Positions 18,149-26,053 of a stretch of 64,000 nucleotides of DNA are shown in pieces. Made by a program: the position numbers and the translations under genes. Origin of the DNA: Lachnospiraceae bacterium. GTDB taxonomy: Bacteria > Bacillota > Clostridia > Lachnospirales > Lachnospiraceae. Where the stretch lies: positions 1 to 64,000 of the forward strand of contig JAFVAL010000056.1 in assembly GCA_017480565.1 (NCBI GenBank), in the 5' to 3' direction. How positions within the stretch are numbered: the stretch's first letter is position 1; every line of letters begins with the position of its first letter. Below the pieces are notes generated by a model. That model was given only the letters and a program-made list of their open reading frames with translations. It had not been told where the DNA came from and ran no database searches.

Positions 18149-18534
18149 TTGTCTAACTCCTCCGAGGCTTCCGCCTCATTCACAGGTTCTGTTGTCTCGG
18201 GTGACTCCTTCTCCTCGGTAGACTCCTCTTTTGCCTTCCCTTTCGGGGATTCCTTTCCGATGTCTCGGAACGATGCTTTTAAGTCGTCCACATTGCCCCG
18301 GACCTCCGCCTCGGTCTCTTTGAGCGGTTCCATCGCCTCTTTTAAAGGCCTTTGCATCTCCTCGAGAGGTTCCGCCACGCTCTTTTTGATCTCCTCGGTG
18401 GTGTCCGCGGTGACCTTTTTGAAGGCTGCCAGGGCCTCGCCAAGCTTCTTCGCATACGCCGGGAGCTTGTCAGGCCCAATGACAATCAACGCCACCACAA
18501 AGACAACAATCAGTTCAGTAATACCGATTTTCAT
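18145..18534 (-). CDS. tatB: TatA/TatB-family translocase subunit, TatB-like
   Basis: 129 residues. The N-terminal helix ITELIVVFVVALIVIGPDKL with an acidic residue at its start and the GPDKLP hinge favour TatB or a second TatA. A long charged amphipathic region and a Glu/Ser-rich tail make it twice as long as the neighbouring TatA, as in TatB. It lies 13 bases after rnfB, physically joining the Rnf and Tat genes. TatB versus TatA assignment is by length and tail only. Confidence 0.85.
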   Translation of the reverse strand: MKIGITELIVVFVVALIVIGPDKLPAYAKKLGEALAAFKKVTADTTEEIKKSVAEPLEEMQRPLKEAMEPLKETEAEVRGNVDDLKASFRDIGKESPKGKAKEESTEEKESPETTEPVNEAEASEELDK

Positions 18535-18547
18535 AAATCAATTTGCC

Positions 18548-19342
18548 TCAGGAAGCAGGCCGGGTAATGACTTTCACCGGACACTTCTCCGCACATTTTC
18601 CACACTGTACACAGTTTTCGTACTGCACCTTTGCAAGCGAGCCTTCCATGTGGATGGCATCGTATTCGCACTGTTTGGTACAAAGCGTACAGCCGATGCA
18701 GCCAGCGCTGCAAACCTTCTTCACGTCAGGGCCGCGGTCACGGTTCATGCACTGAACGATCACACGCTTGCTGGCGGGTACCAGTTCAATCAGTCCTTTC
18801 GGGCAGGCCTTGGTACAAAGTCCGCAGCCAACACATCTGTCACGATTGACAATCGCTACACCGTCCTGGACATAGATTGCATTTTCAGGACAGACCTTCA
18901 CGCAGGAGCCAAGTCCTAAACATCCGTACGAGCAGTCCGGAATGTTAAGCCCTGAGAGAACTGCACTGCGGCAATCCTCCACGCCTACGTAGTTGCCCTG
19001 GTTACTTGTAACTTCGCAGGTGCCTTTACAGCGGACAAATGCGACCTTTCTCTCGAGTGCATCGGCCTTGATGCCCATGATCTCACCGATCTTGTCCGCA
19101 ACCGGTGCGCCGCCGACCGGGCAGCCGTTGACCGGCGCTTCTCCCTTGGCGATCGCCGCCGCCATCGCGTCACATCCTGCGTAACCGCAAGCGCCGCAGT
19201 TGTTGCCAGGAAGGCACTCTCTGACCGCTGCCTCGCGCTCATCTACTTCTACATAAAACTTCTTGCTGGTGAATACCAGGCCGACGCCGACGATAATGCC
19301 GCTGACAGCCAGCACCAGTGTTGCAATGAGAATTCCGTTCAT
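18548..19342 (-). CDS. rnfB: Rnf complex subunit RnfB
   Basis: 264 residues. An N-terminal membrane helix is followed by the Cys motif CLPGNNCGACGYAGCD and then ferredoxin-type cluster motifs: CSYGCLGLGSCVKVCP, CVGCGLCTKACP, CIGCTLCTKQC and CVQCGKCAEKCP. RnfB takes electrons from reduced ferredoxin and feeds the membrane part of the Rnf complex, coupling ferredoxin:NAD+ oxidoreduction to Na+ or H+ translocation. It is the last rnf gene (order C-D/G-E-A-B) and is immediately followed by tatB. Confidence 0.96.
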   Translation of the reverse strand: MNGILIATLVLAVSGIIVGVGLVFTSKKFYVEVDEREAAVRECLPGNNCGACGYAGCDAMAAAIAKGEAPVNGCPVGGAPVADKIGEIMGIKADALERKVAFVRCKGTCEVTSNQGNYVGVEDCRSAVLSGLNIPDCSYGCLGLGSCVKVCPENAIYVQDGVAIVNRDRCVGCGLCTKACPKGLIELVPASKRVIVQCMNRDRGPDVKKVCSAGCIGCTLCTKQCEYDAIHMEGSLAKVQYENCVQCGKCAEKCPVKVITRPAS

Positions 19343-19361
19343 CTTCTATGCTCCCCCTTCC

Positions 19362-19940
19362 TTACAGGGACAGTCCGGAGAATCCCATAAACGCGATGGA
19401 CATCAGTGCTGCGCTGATCAGAACGATCGGTGCGCCGCGCAGAGGTCTCGGCAGATCCTCCTCTTTGATCCGTGAACGGATGCCTGCTAAAAGAACGATT
19501 GCGATGGTATAACCGACTGCGGTTCCGAAGCCGGCAAACACGCTCTCGCCAAAACCATAACCATCCTGGACGTTTGTCAGGGCAACGCCCAGAACCGCGC
19601 AGTTGGTGGTAATCAAAGGAAGATAGATGCCCAGCGCTTTGTAAATGGCCGGGGCTTTCTTCTTTAAGAACATCTCAACGATCTGTACCAGTGCCGCAAT
19701 GATCAGGATGAAAACGATGGTCTTCATGTAATCCAGATTTAACGGTGCCAGTACGTTGTCGTAAAGGATGCTTGCGACTGCAGATGCAATCGTCATAACG
19801 AAAATGACTGCCACGCCAAGGCTTGCGGAAGCCTTCATCGACTTCGATACGCCCAGGAAGGAGCAGATGCCTAAGAACTGGTTCAGGACGACGTTGTTGA
19901 TCAACGCGGTCGTGAGGATGATCATAATCAGGTTGGTCAT
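19362..19940 (-). CDS. rnfA: Rnf complex subunit RnfA
   Basis: 192 residues with six membrane helices. The conserved NNVVLNQFLGICSFLGVS near the start contains the cysteine that, with RnfE, forms the intramembrane iron cluster. LITTNCAVLGVAL is the symmetry-related second cysteine segment. It overlaps rnfE by 4 bases. Confidence 0.97.
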   Translation of the reverse strand: MTNLIMIILTTALINNVVLNQFLGICSFLGVSKSMKASASLGVAVIFVMTIASAVASILYDNVLAPLNLDYMKTIVFILIIAALVQIVEMFLKKKAPAIYKALGIYLPLITTNCAVLGVALTNVQDGYGFGESVFAGFGTAVGYTIAIVLLAGIRSRIKEEDLPRPLRGAPIVLISAALMSIAFMGFSGLSL

Positions 19941-20623
19941 TTCTCTGCCTCCTTTTCAGGCTTGTTGCAGGCAGCTCCTGCCGCGCAGGTTGCACAGCAG
20001 CCGTCACAGTTTTCTACCAGCTGTTTCTGTCTCGTCTTGATACCGATCGCGTTCTGAATCATGATGATAAATGCAATGACTAAGAATGCACCGGGTGCCT
20101 TGACGAAGATCGCGATGGGCTCAACGCTCTCCGGGAGAACCTGATAACCGAATGCGGATCCATTTCCCAAAAATTCACGGATCAGACCTGCCACGGTAAG
20201 CGCCAGGGTAAATCCGATGCCCATGCCCAGACCGTCCATCACTGCAAGGCCAGGCTCGTTTTTGTTGGCGTACGCCTCGGCACGTCCCAGAATGATGCAG
20301 TTTACAACGATCAGAGGAATGTAAATACCAAGCGCATCATAGACAGAAGGAAGATACGCTTTGATTAAAAGCTCTGTCACCGTAACTAAGGAAGCTACGA
20401 TTACGATATACGAAGGAAGACGGACATCATCCGGGATGACCTTTCTGAGCAAGGAGATCACGAGGTTTGATAATACCAGGACCACCGTAGTCGAAAGGCC
20501 CATGCCGATACCGTTCATGGCTCTGGTGGAAACCGCCAGCGTCGGGCACATGCCAAGCATCAGGATCAATGTCGGGTTTTCCTTGATAATGCCGTTATAG
20601 AGACGCTCTACATATTTATTCAT
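19937..20623 (-). CDS. rnfE: Rnf complex subunit RnfE with Cys-rich tail
   Basis: 228 residues with six membrane helices. The cysteine segments MLGMCPTLAV and VVNCIILGRAEAY match the RnfE half of the intramembrane iron site. The last ~25 residues form a cytoplasmic tail with the cluster CDGCCATCAAGAAC, five cysteines in 14 residues. This is beyond the basic RnfE fold and could bind metal or an Fe-S cluster. The start lies one base after the rnfDG stop. Confidence 0.95.
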   Translation of the reverse strand: MNKYVERLYNGIIKENPTLILMLGMCPTLAVSTRAMNGIGMGLSTTVVLVLSNLVISLLRKVIPDDVRLPSYIVIVASLVTVTELLIKAYLPSVYDALGIYIPLIVVNCIILGRAEAYANKNEPGLAVMDGLGMGIGFTLALTVAGLIREFLGNGSAFGYQVLPESVEPIAIFVKAPGAFLVIAFIIMIQNAIGIKTRQKQLVENCDGCCATCAAGAACNKPEKEAEK

Positions 20624-20624
20624 G

Positions 20625-22202
20625 TCAGTTTCCTCCCTTCACAACATTGTTGTAGAAGTCAAGGCCTGCATTGACTGCATTGACCACAGCGCCGGAGGTG
20701 ATGGAAGCACCGGAGATGGAGTTGATCTCGTCCGCACCCGTGCCGTCACCGGCTTTATTCAGGGTAAACTTGGAAACGGAACGACCGTTAAACTGATCCT
20801 TAAAGTCCGGCTCGTCTGCGCGCATACCCATACCGGCTGTCTCATTGAGTTCGGTAAATGCGATGCCTGTCGTCTCACCGTCGGCCGTCAGGCCAAGGGA
20901 GAGTGTGATATCGTTGTCAAAACCATCCTTGGTCGTGACACTAAGCACATATCCGACGACATTTCCGGAGGCATCCAGTCCTGCCACGCCTTCGTTGATG
21001 GTCACTCTGCCGAAATCTGTACCGTAGAAGCCGCCGTCGAGTTCTGCAATCGCAGCGTCGATCGCATCGACCTTCTCAAAGCTCTCCGCATCCGGCAGCA
21101 CCGCCTTGTAGGATTCTGCATTCGCGGCCAGCTGCTGCTCGTCGATTGCATCCTTGGTCAGAGTATAGACACCGCTGAGCGCCACGCCGGCAAGCAGTGC
21201 GATCACCGTCAGAACGATCGCCGGCTTCGGGAACATCTTAAAGAAGGACTTCACAGGATGTCCGGAACGAACCAGCTCCGACTGTTTGCGGTACGCATAC
21301 GGCTTCGGAACGATGAACTCATCGATGAGCGGTACAAACAGGTTCGAGATGATGACCGCGTAGCTGAAGGAGTCCGCGGAGGATCCCAGCACACGGAAAA
21401 GTCCGCCTAAAATACCGATCAGGCAGCCGTAAATCACATGTCCCAACGGGGAGACAGGCGATGTCACGTAGTCGGTTGCCATGAACAGAGAAGCCATCAA
21501 AAGGCCGCCGCCCATGATCTGTGCCGCCAGATACCGAAGATCGAAGCCCTGTCCGCCGAAGAGTGCGACAAACAAAACAAACGATACAAACACGGATACC
21601 GGAATGCGCCAGTCAATGATATCAAGCACCCAGAGGGCAAATCCGCCGATGATCATGGTCAGTGCACAGCCGCCGATAACGCCCGGTGCAGACCCGTAGA
21701 AAAGCTCGGTCAGATTGATCACGCCACCGGTTCTTAACGTCTCTAAAGGCGTTGCGGACGTCACACCGTCTAACGTAAAGGTTGTCATCGTCTTCGAGAA
21801 GGAAATCATCAGGAAGCACCGTGCTGCAAGCGCCGGGTTGATGAAGTTCTTCCCCAGGCCTCCGAAGAAGCACTTGACAACGATGATTGCAAAAATAGAG
21901 CCCAGAATCGGGATGTAGAGCGGCACCGATCCGGAAAGGGAAAGTCCGAGGATCAGGCCGGTCACTGCCGCACTGTTGTCCTTCACAGTGTTGGGCTTTT
22001 TCGTAATATAGTCAAAGATAAACTCAGAAAGGACCGCTGTAATGACTGCCGCCAAAAGCACATACAGTGTGTGCAGTCCTCCATGCCACACGCCGACAAT
22101 CGCAGAGGGGATCAAAGCGAAGAATACGCACGCCATGATCGCGCTGGTCGACATCTTGTCTCTTGCGTGAGGGCTGACAGAAATATTCAACTTATGTTCC
22201 AT
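20625..22202 (-). CDS. rnfD: RnfD-RnfG fusion protein
   Basis: 525 residues read without interruption. Residues 1-325 are RnfD: about ten membrane helices and the covalent-FMN motif TSATPL (Thr151). Residues about 326-525 are RnfG: one membrane helix (IVLTVIALLAGVALSGVY), then an extracytoplasmic FMN domain with SISGASITSG, where Ser500 takes the usual Thr flavinylation position. RnfD and RnfG are normally separate ~320- and ~190-residue proteins, and the lengths here add up exactly. In Rnf these two flavins carry electrons across and outside the membrane. No apbE flavin transferase is in the window. Confidence 0.93.
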   Translation of the reverse strand: MEHKLNISVSPHARDKMSTSAIMACVFFALIPSAIVGVWHGGLHTLYVLLAAVITAVLSEFIFDYITKKPNTVKDNSAAVTGLILGLSLSGSVPLYIPILGSIFAIIVVKCFFGGLGKNFINPALAARCFLMISFSKTMTTFTLDGVTSATPLETLRTGGVINLTELFYGSAPGVIGGCALTMIIGGFALWVLDIIDWRIPVSVFVSFVLFVALFGGQGFDLRYLAAQIMGGGLLMASLFMATDYVTSPVSPLGHVIYGCLIGILGGLFRVLGSSADSFSYAVIISNLFVPLIDEFIVPKPYAYRKQSELVRSGHPVKSFFKMFPKPAIVLTVIALLAGVALSGVYTLTKDAIDEQQLAANAESYKAVLPDAESFEKVDAIDAAIAELDGGFYGTDFGRVTINEGVAGLDASGNVVGYVLSVTTKDGFDNDITLSLGLTADGETTGIAFTELNETAGMGMRADEPDFKDQFNGRSVSKFTLNKAGDGTGADEINSISGASITSGAVVNAVNAGLDFYNNVVKGGN

Positions 22203-23554
22203 TACTTCCCTCCCGCTGCCGCGGCACGTCTTGCAGCTAATACTTCTGCCTTGGCCTGCTTAAACGACTCCGTAAGCGGCCGTCTTGCCGGACAAATGTA
22301 ACTGCAGGTACCGCAGGAAATGCATTCCATGCCGTAATACTTTTTCTCAAACCGATCCAACTGGTTCTGATGGATCGCGTGCAGCATCTGCTGCGGAAGT
22401 AAGCCCTGAGGACATGCAGCCGCGCACCGGCCGCAGCGCAGACAGTTGGTCTCGTTCTCCTTTGCGAGGACGTTGGCATCATCCACCAAAAGCGTCAGCG
22501 CGTTGGACGTCTTCTGGGTCGGCACGTCAAGAGAACTCATCGCGATGCCCATCATCGGGCCGCCGCACAGTGCCTTTGTCAGGGTTGCCCCTTCCTTCAG
22601 GCCGCCGGCCGCTTCTAAAAGCTCCGCGAAGCTGGTTCCGATTCGTACCGTAAAGTTGCCGGGATTCGCTACCGCTTCACCGGTCACCGTAATCCCGTTC
22701 TGAATCAGCGGTCTGCGATAACGCGCCGCCTGCTGAATCGCGTAGATCGTTCCCACATTATCCACGATGCATCCGACGTCTGCCGGCAGCATGCTCGCCG
22801 GATAATAGACCCCTGCAATCACTGCGATAAGGCTTCTCTCACCGCCCTGCGGATACTTGGTCGGAAGTGCAAGGACACGAATATCCTTCTTCCCGTGGCA
22901 CGCTTTCTTCATCGCTTCGATGGCTTCCGGCTTATTATGCTCGATTGCAATTACACCTTCCGCATTCGGGAACAGCCTAAGAATCGTCTCCACGCCTTCC
23001 ACGATCTCTTCAGCCTTCGTCCGCATCAACTGGTCATTGCAAGTGATGTAGGGCTCGCACTCCGCACCGTTGGCAATGACATACTTGATCCCGGAAGGAT
23101 CCTTCGGGGCAAGCTTTACATGCGTCGGAAAGCCTGCACCGCCAAGACCGACGATGCCGGCTGCCTTCACTCTGTCAAGAATCTCCGCATTCCCCAGCGT
23201 CATCGGGTCTGTTTCTTCCTCTTGCGTCACTAGCGGCCTAAACTCGCCGTCATTTTCAATGACAATCGCGTCCATCATCGCGCCGGAAAGGGTTCTTCTT
23301 TTCTCGATTCCCTTCACCTTACCGGAACAGGAAGATACGATGTTGGCCGATACGAAACCGTCCGCCTCCGCAATCACCTGTCCCACCAACACCTCGTCGT
23401 TCTTTTTTACGACAGGCTTTGCCGGCTTACCGATGTGCTGTGACAGCAGGAAGACCATCTCTCCTTTTGCGTCATACACGCGCAGTGCCTGATCACGGCT
23501 TAGCTCTTTATGCTCTTCCGGATGTACACCGCCGCGAAATGTGTCTTTCGCCAT
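22202..23554 (-). CDS. rnfC: Rnf complex subunit RnfC
   Basis: 450 residues, the NADH/FMN-binding peripheral subunit. The start MAKDTFRGGVHPEEHKEL is typical. The SLBB/FMN core includes GLGGAGFPTHVKL and NGAECEPY, and two [4Fe-4S] motifs lie near the C-terminus (CLRCGRCAAACP and CISCGTCSYICP). It is the first gene of the operon; AAAGGAG precedes the ATG at 23554. It overlaps rnfDG by one base. Confidence 0.97.
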   Translation of the reverse strand: MAKDTFRGGVHPEEHKELSRDQALRVYDAKGEMVFLLSQHIGKPAKPVVKKNDEVLVGQVIAEADGFVSANIVSSCSGKVKGIEKRRTLSGAMMDAIVIENDGEFRPLVTQEEETDPMTLGNAEILDRVKAAGIVGLGGAGFPTHVKLAPKDPSGIKYVIANGAECEPYITCNDQLMRTKAEEIVEGVETILRLFPNAEGVIAIEHNKPEAIEAMKKACHGKKDIRVLALPTKYPQGGERSLIAVIAGVYYPASMLPADVGCIVDNVGTIYAIQQAARYRRPLIQNGITVTGEAVANPGNFTVRIGTSFAELLEAAGGLKEGATLTKALCGGPMMGIAMSSLDVPTQKTSNALTLLVDDANVLAKENETNCLRCGRCAAACPQGLLPQQMLHAIHQNQLDRFEKKYYGMECISCGTCSYICPARRPLTESFKQAKAEVLAARRAAAAGGK

Positions 23555-23613
23555 GTTACAACTCCTTTTTAGTTACTAGAATAATACGCGCAAAAACCAC
23601 ACCTCAAACGCCC

Positions 23614-23647
23614 CTGACAACAATTTAACGATCCTAAAAATTGTCAG
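23614..23647. promoter_or_regulatory. Inverted repeat upstream of rnfC
   Basis: CTGACAA (23614-23620) and TTGTCAG (23641-23647) are perfect inverted arms 60-93 bases upstream of rnfC. The spacing suits an operator of the long respiratory operon. A related TTTTGACA/TGTCAAAA pair lies just further upstream (23694-23724). No known regulator consensus is matched. Confidence 0.35.
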
Positions 23648-23693
23648 AAGATGATCATTCGAAGCATGTTCCTGAGTCTAATTTTATCCGGGT

Positions 23694-23724
23694 TTTTGAC
23701 AACTGTAAAGGGAAAATGTCAAAA
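23694..23724 (-). terminator. Hairpin at the lplA stop, possible terminator
   Basis: Perfect 8-bp arms TTTTGACA/TGTCAAAA, with the distal arm covering the lplA stop codon. On the minus strand the stem is followed by AC-rich sequence without a U-run, so termination is uncertain. It could equally belong to the control region of the rnf operon. Confidence 0.3.
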
Positions 23725-24669
23725 TATCCCTTGTGTACGCGCAAAAGGACAAAAACCCATTTTCTCAAGCTCTGATCTGCTTTTCCCTAACAGCATTTTT
23801 TGCATTTTCTCTGCAAATGTAACGTCCAGTGCGTCCGTAAACACATAGGCATCAACCGCCACATCTGCATCAAATGCAACCTGTGCGGATACCAGTCCTT
23901 CCGGCAGAATCGCCCGGTATGCTTCGGAGTCCTTCCGGTCTTCGCCGAAGATCCATTCCGGGGAAGCCTGGCGGCTCCATTTCTCATGAAATGTATCCGC
24001 AGGAAGCGCATTTGTCTCAGCCCGCACCACCGGCACCTGGTACTCTTCTTCTGCCGCAAGGATCAACGCTTTTCGCATCTGATCGATCGTCATCTCCGGG
24101 GCGAGTTCCCCTAAATTCACCACGCGCGAAGCAACGCTTGCCACGCTCCGCTTTTGTAACTTCGCGGGGTCCGGCGTCAGGTAGAGTTTCATCTTTTCTG
24201 CGCTTCCACAAATTAAAATCGTACCGTGGTGCAGCGCTGCCGTGCCATTGTCATAAAATGCATTGCCGGAAAACTTTCGTCCCTCTGTGGTCACGTCGTT
24301 GCGTCCAGAGACCTCCGCCTCGATCCCAAACGATTGCACCGCGCGGCAAATCACCGCAAATTGCTTCGCCTGGTCATAGTTTTCTTTGGCCGCGATAAAG
24401 GAAAAGTTTAGATTCCCACCGTCGTGGTAAACCGCACCGCCACCGGTAATCCTGCGCGCAATTTTGCCGCCGTCATTTAAGAAATCCGCCACTTTGCACT
24501 CCAGCCACGGATTTTGGTTCTTTCCAATCACGATCGTGTGGTCATTCTGCCAAAGGTAAAGAATCAGCTCGTCGTCTTTCACGACAGAAAGCAAGGTCTC
24601 CTCTACCGCAAGATTGCGGTGTGGGTCAGTGGCGTCCGTCTCAAAGACGCGAATCCTCTTGATATTCAT
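23719..24669 (-). CDS. lplA: Lipoate-protein ligase A
   Basis: 316 residues. The adenylate/lipoate-binding signature ARRITGGGAVYHDGGNLNFS and the N-terminal NLAVEETLL motif identify the family, and there is a C-terminal accessory domain. The enzyme activates free lipoate with ATP and attaches it to lipoyl domains. It overlaps lpdA by 4 bases at the end of the glycine cleavage operon, so its target is GcvH. No lipA or lipB biosynthesis genes are in the window, pointing to lipoate scavenging. Confidence 0.95.
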   Translation of the reverse strand: MNIKRIRVFETDATDPHRNLAVEETLLSVVKDDELILYLWQNDHTIVIGKNQNPWLECKVADFLNDGGKIARRITGGGAVYHDGGNLNFSFIAAKENYDQAKQFAVICRAVQSFGIEAEVSGRNDVTTEGRKFSGNAFYDNGTAALHHGTILICGSAEKMKLYLTPDPAKLQKRSVASVASRVVNLGELAPEMTIDQMRKALILAAEEEYQVPVVRAETNALPADTFHEKWSRQASPEWIFGEDRKDSEAYRAILPEGLVSAQVAFDADVAVDAYVFTDALDVTFAEKMQKMLLGKSRSELEKMGFCPFARTQGIF

Positions 24670-26030
24670 AGCGTAAATGCATCGTCCGCCGCCTCACAGA
24701 AGGTCGGATGCGGACGAATCAGGGAAGCCATCTGCTCCATCGTCAGTTTCTGTGCGATCGCGACGGCATACTCATCGATCATGTCGGATGCTCTGGCAGC
24801 CATCAGCTGCGCGCCCAGCACCACATGGGTCTCCTCGTCGTAGACCACCTTGATAAAGCTGCGTTCCTGGTGCGTGATAATCGTCTTCGCGTTGCCGTGC
24901 AGCAAGGCCTTCTTCGCCTTTGCGGCAAATCCGGCTTCCTTCGCCTGCTCTTCCGTTAGACCAACCGCTGCAATCTCGGGGCTCGTATAAATGCACGCAG
25001 GCACCAGATCTAAGTGGATCTTAGGGGTCTCCCCTGCCATATAAGCAACAGCGGCCTGTGCCTGTGCGGTCGCCGCGTGCGCCAGCTGAATCGAGCCGGA
25101 GATTGCATCGCCGATCGCCCAGATGCCGGGCACATTGGTCTCAAAACGGTCATTCACTACGATGCCGCGGTTCACTTCCAACCCTAAATCCTCCGCACAC
25201 AGTCCAGCCAGATTCGCCCTGCGGCCTGTCGCCATCAGAACCAGATCTGCCGCGACCTCTTCCGGCTTCTCCTTCACCATGTAATGGCAAATGAGTCCGC
25301 CTTCGCCCCTGGTGATCTCCTTTAGCGCTGCCCCGGTCTTTACCGCAATGCCGCGCTTTTTCAGGATCTGCGTCAGGTTCTGCGAGATTTCTTTGTCCAT
25401 ATTGGGCAGGATCTTTGGCAACATCTCAAGAATCGTCACTTCTGTACCCAATGCCGCGTACACAGAGGCGATCTCCACGCCGATCACACCCCCGCCGATA
25501 ATTACAAGGCGTGCGGGTACATTTGCCTCACCGTCAAGCAATTCATCGCTCGTAATTACGCCCGGAAGATCCGAACCCGGCACAGGAATTCTCGCCGGCA
25601 CAGAGCCCGCCGCGAGCAAGATACGCTCAGTCTCATAGACCTCACTGCCCTCCGCACTCGTCACTTCCACCTTGCCAGGTGCAAGCACTTTTCCGTGACC
25701 GCAGAGCACATCGACCTTGTTTCGCTTCATCAGATCCGCCACACCGGCACGCAGCTTCTCGGTCACCGCCACCTTCTGCGCAAATAACGCCGCAGGGTTT
25801 ACATTGACTGCGCCTTCCATGGTTCCGAGAGCAAGTTCTCCCTGCACATCCCGGTAAAGTTCCGTGGTGTGAAGCAATGTCTTGGTCGGAATGCAGCCTC
25901 TATTTAAACAAGTGCCGCCAAGGTCTCTTGCCTCTACGAGCGCAACTTTCCACCCTTTGGCGGCAGCGGCAGCCGCCCCGGGATATCCCCCGGGACCGCC
26001 GCCGATCACAATTAAATCATACTGTTTCAT
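24666..26030 (-). CDS. lpdA: Dihydrolipoyl dehydrogenase (L protein)
   Basis: 454 residues. FAD loop IGGGPGGYPGA, redox disulfide GGTCLNRGCIPTK (Cys41/Cys46), NAD loop IIGGGVIGVEIASVY, FAD motif GIWAIGDA, and the catalytic His-Glu region HPTFCEA near the C-terminus. It reoxidises the dihydrolipoyl arm of GcvH with NAD+. It lies 23 bases after gcvPB. Confidence 0.97.
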   Translation of the reverse strand: MKQYDLIVIGGGPGGYPGAAAAAAKGWKVALVEARDLGGTCLNRGCIPTKTLLHTTELYRDVQGELALGTMEGAVNVNPAALFAQKVAVTEKLRAGVADLMKRNKVDVLCGHGKVLAPGKVEVTSAEGSEVYETERILLAAGSVPARIPVPGSDLPGVITSDELLDGEANVPARLVIIGGGVIGVEIASVYAALGTEVTILEMLPKILPNMDKEISQNLTQILKKRGIAVKTGAALKEITRGEGGLICHYMVKEKPEEVAADLVLMATGRRANLAGLCAEDLGLEVNRGIVVNDRFETNVPGIWAIGDAISGSIQLAHAATAQAQAAVAYMAGETPKIHLDLVPACIYTSPEIAAVGLTEEQAKEAGFAAKAKKALLHGNAKTIITHQERSFIKVVYDEETHVVLGAQLMAARASDMIDEYAVAIAQKLTMEQMASLIRPHPTFCEAADDAFTL

Positions 26031-26053
26031 TTTCTATTTGCTCCCAATGGTGC

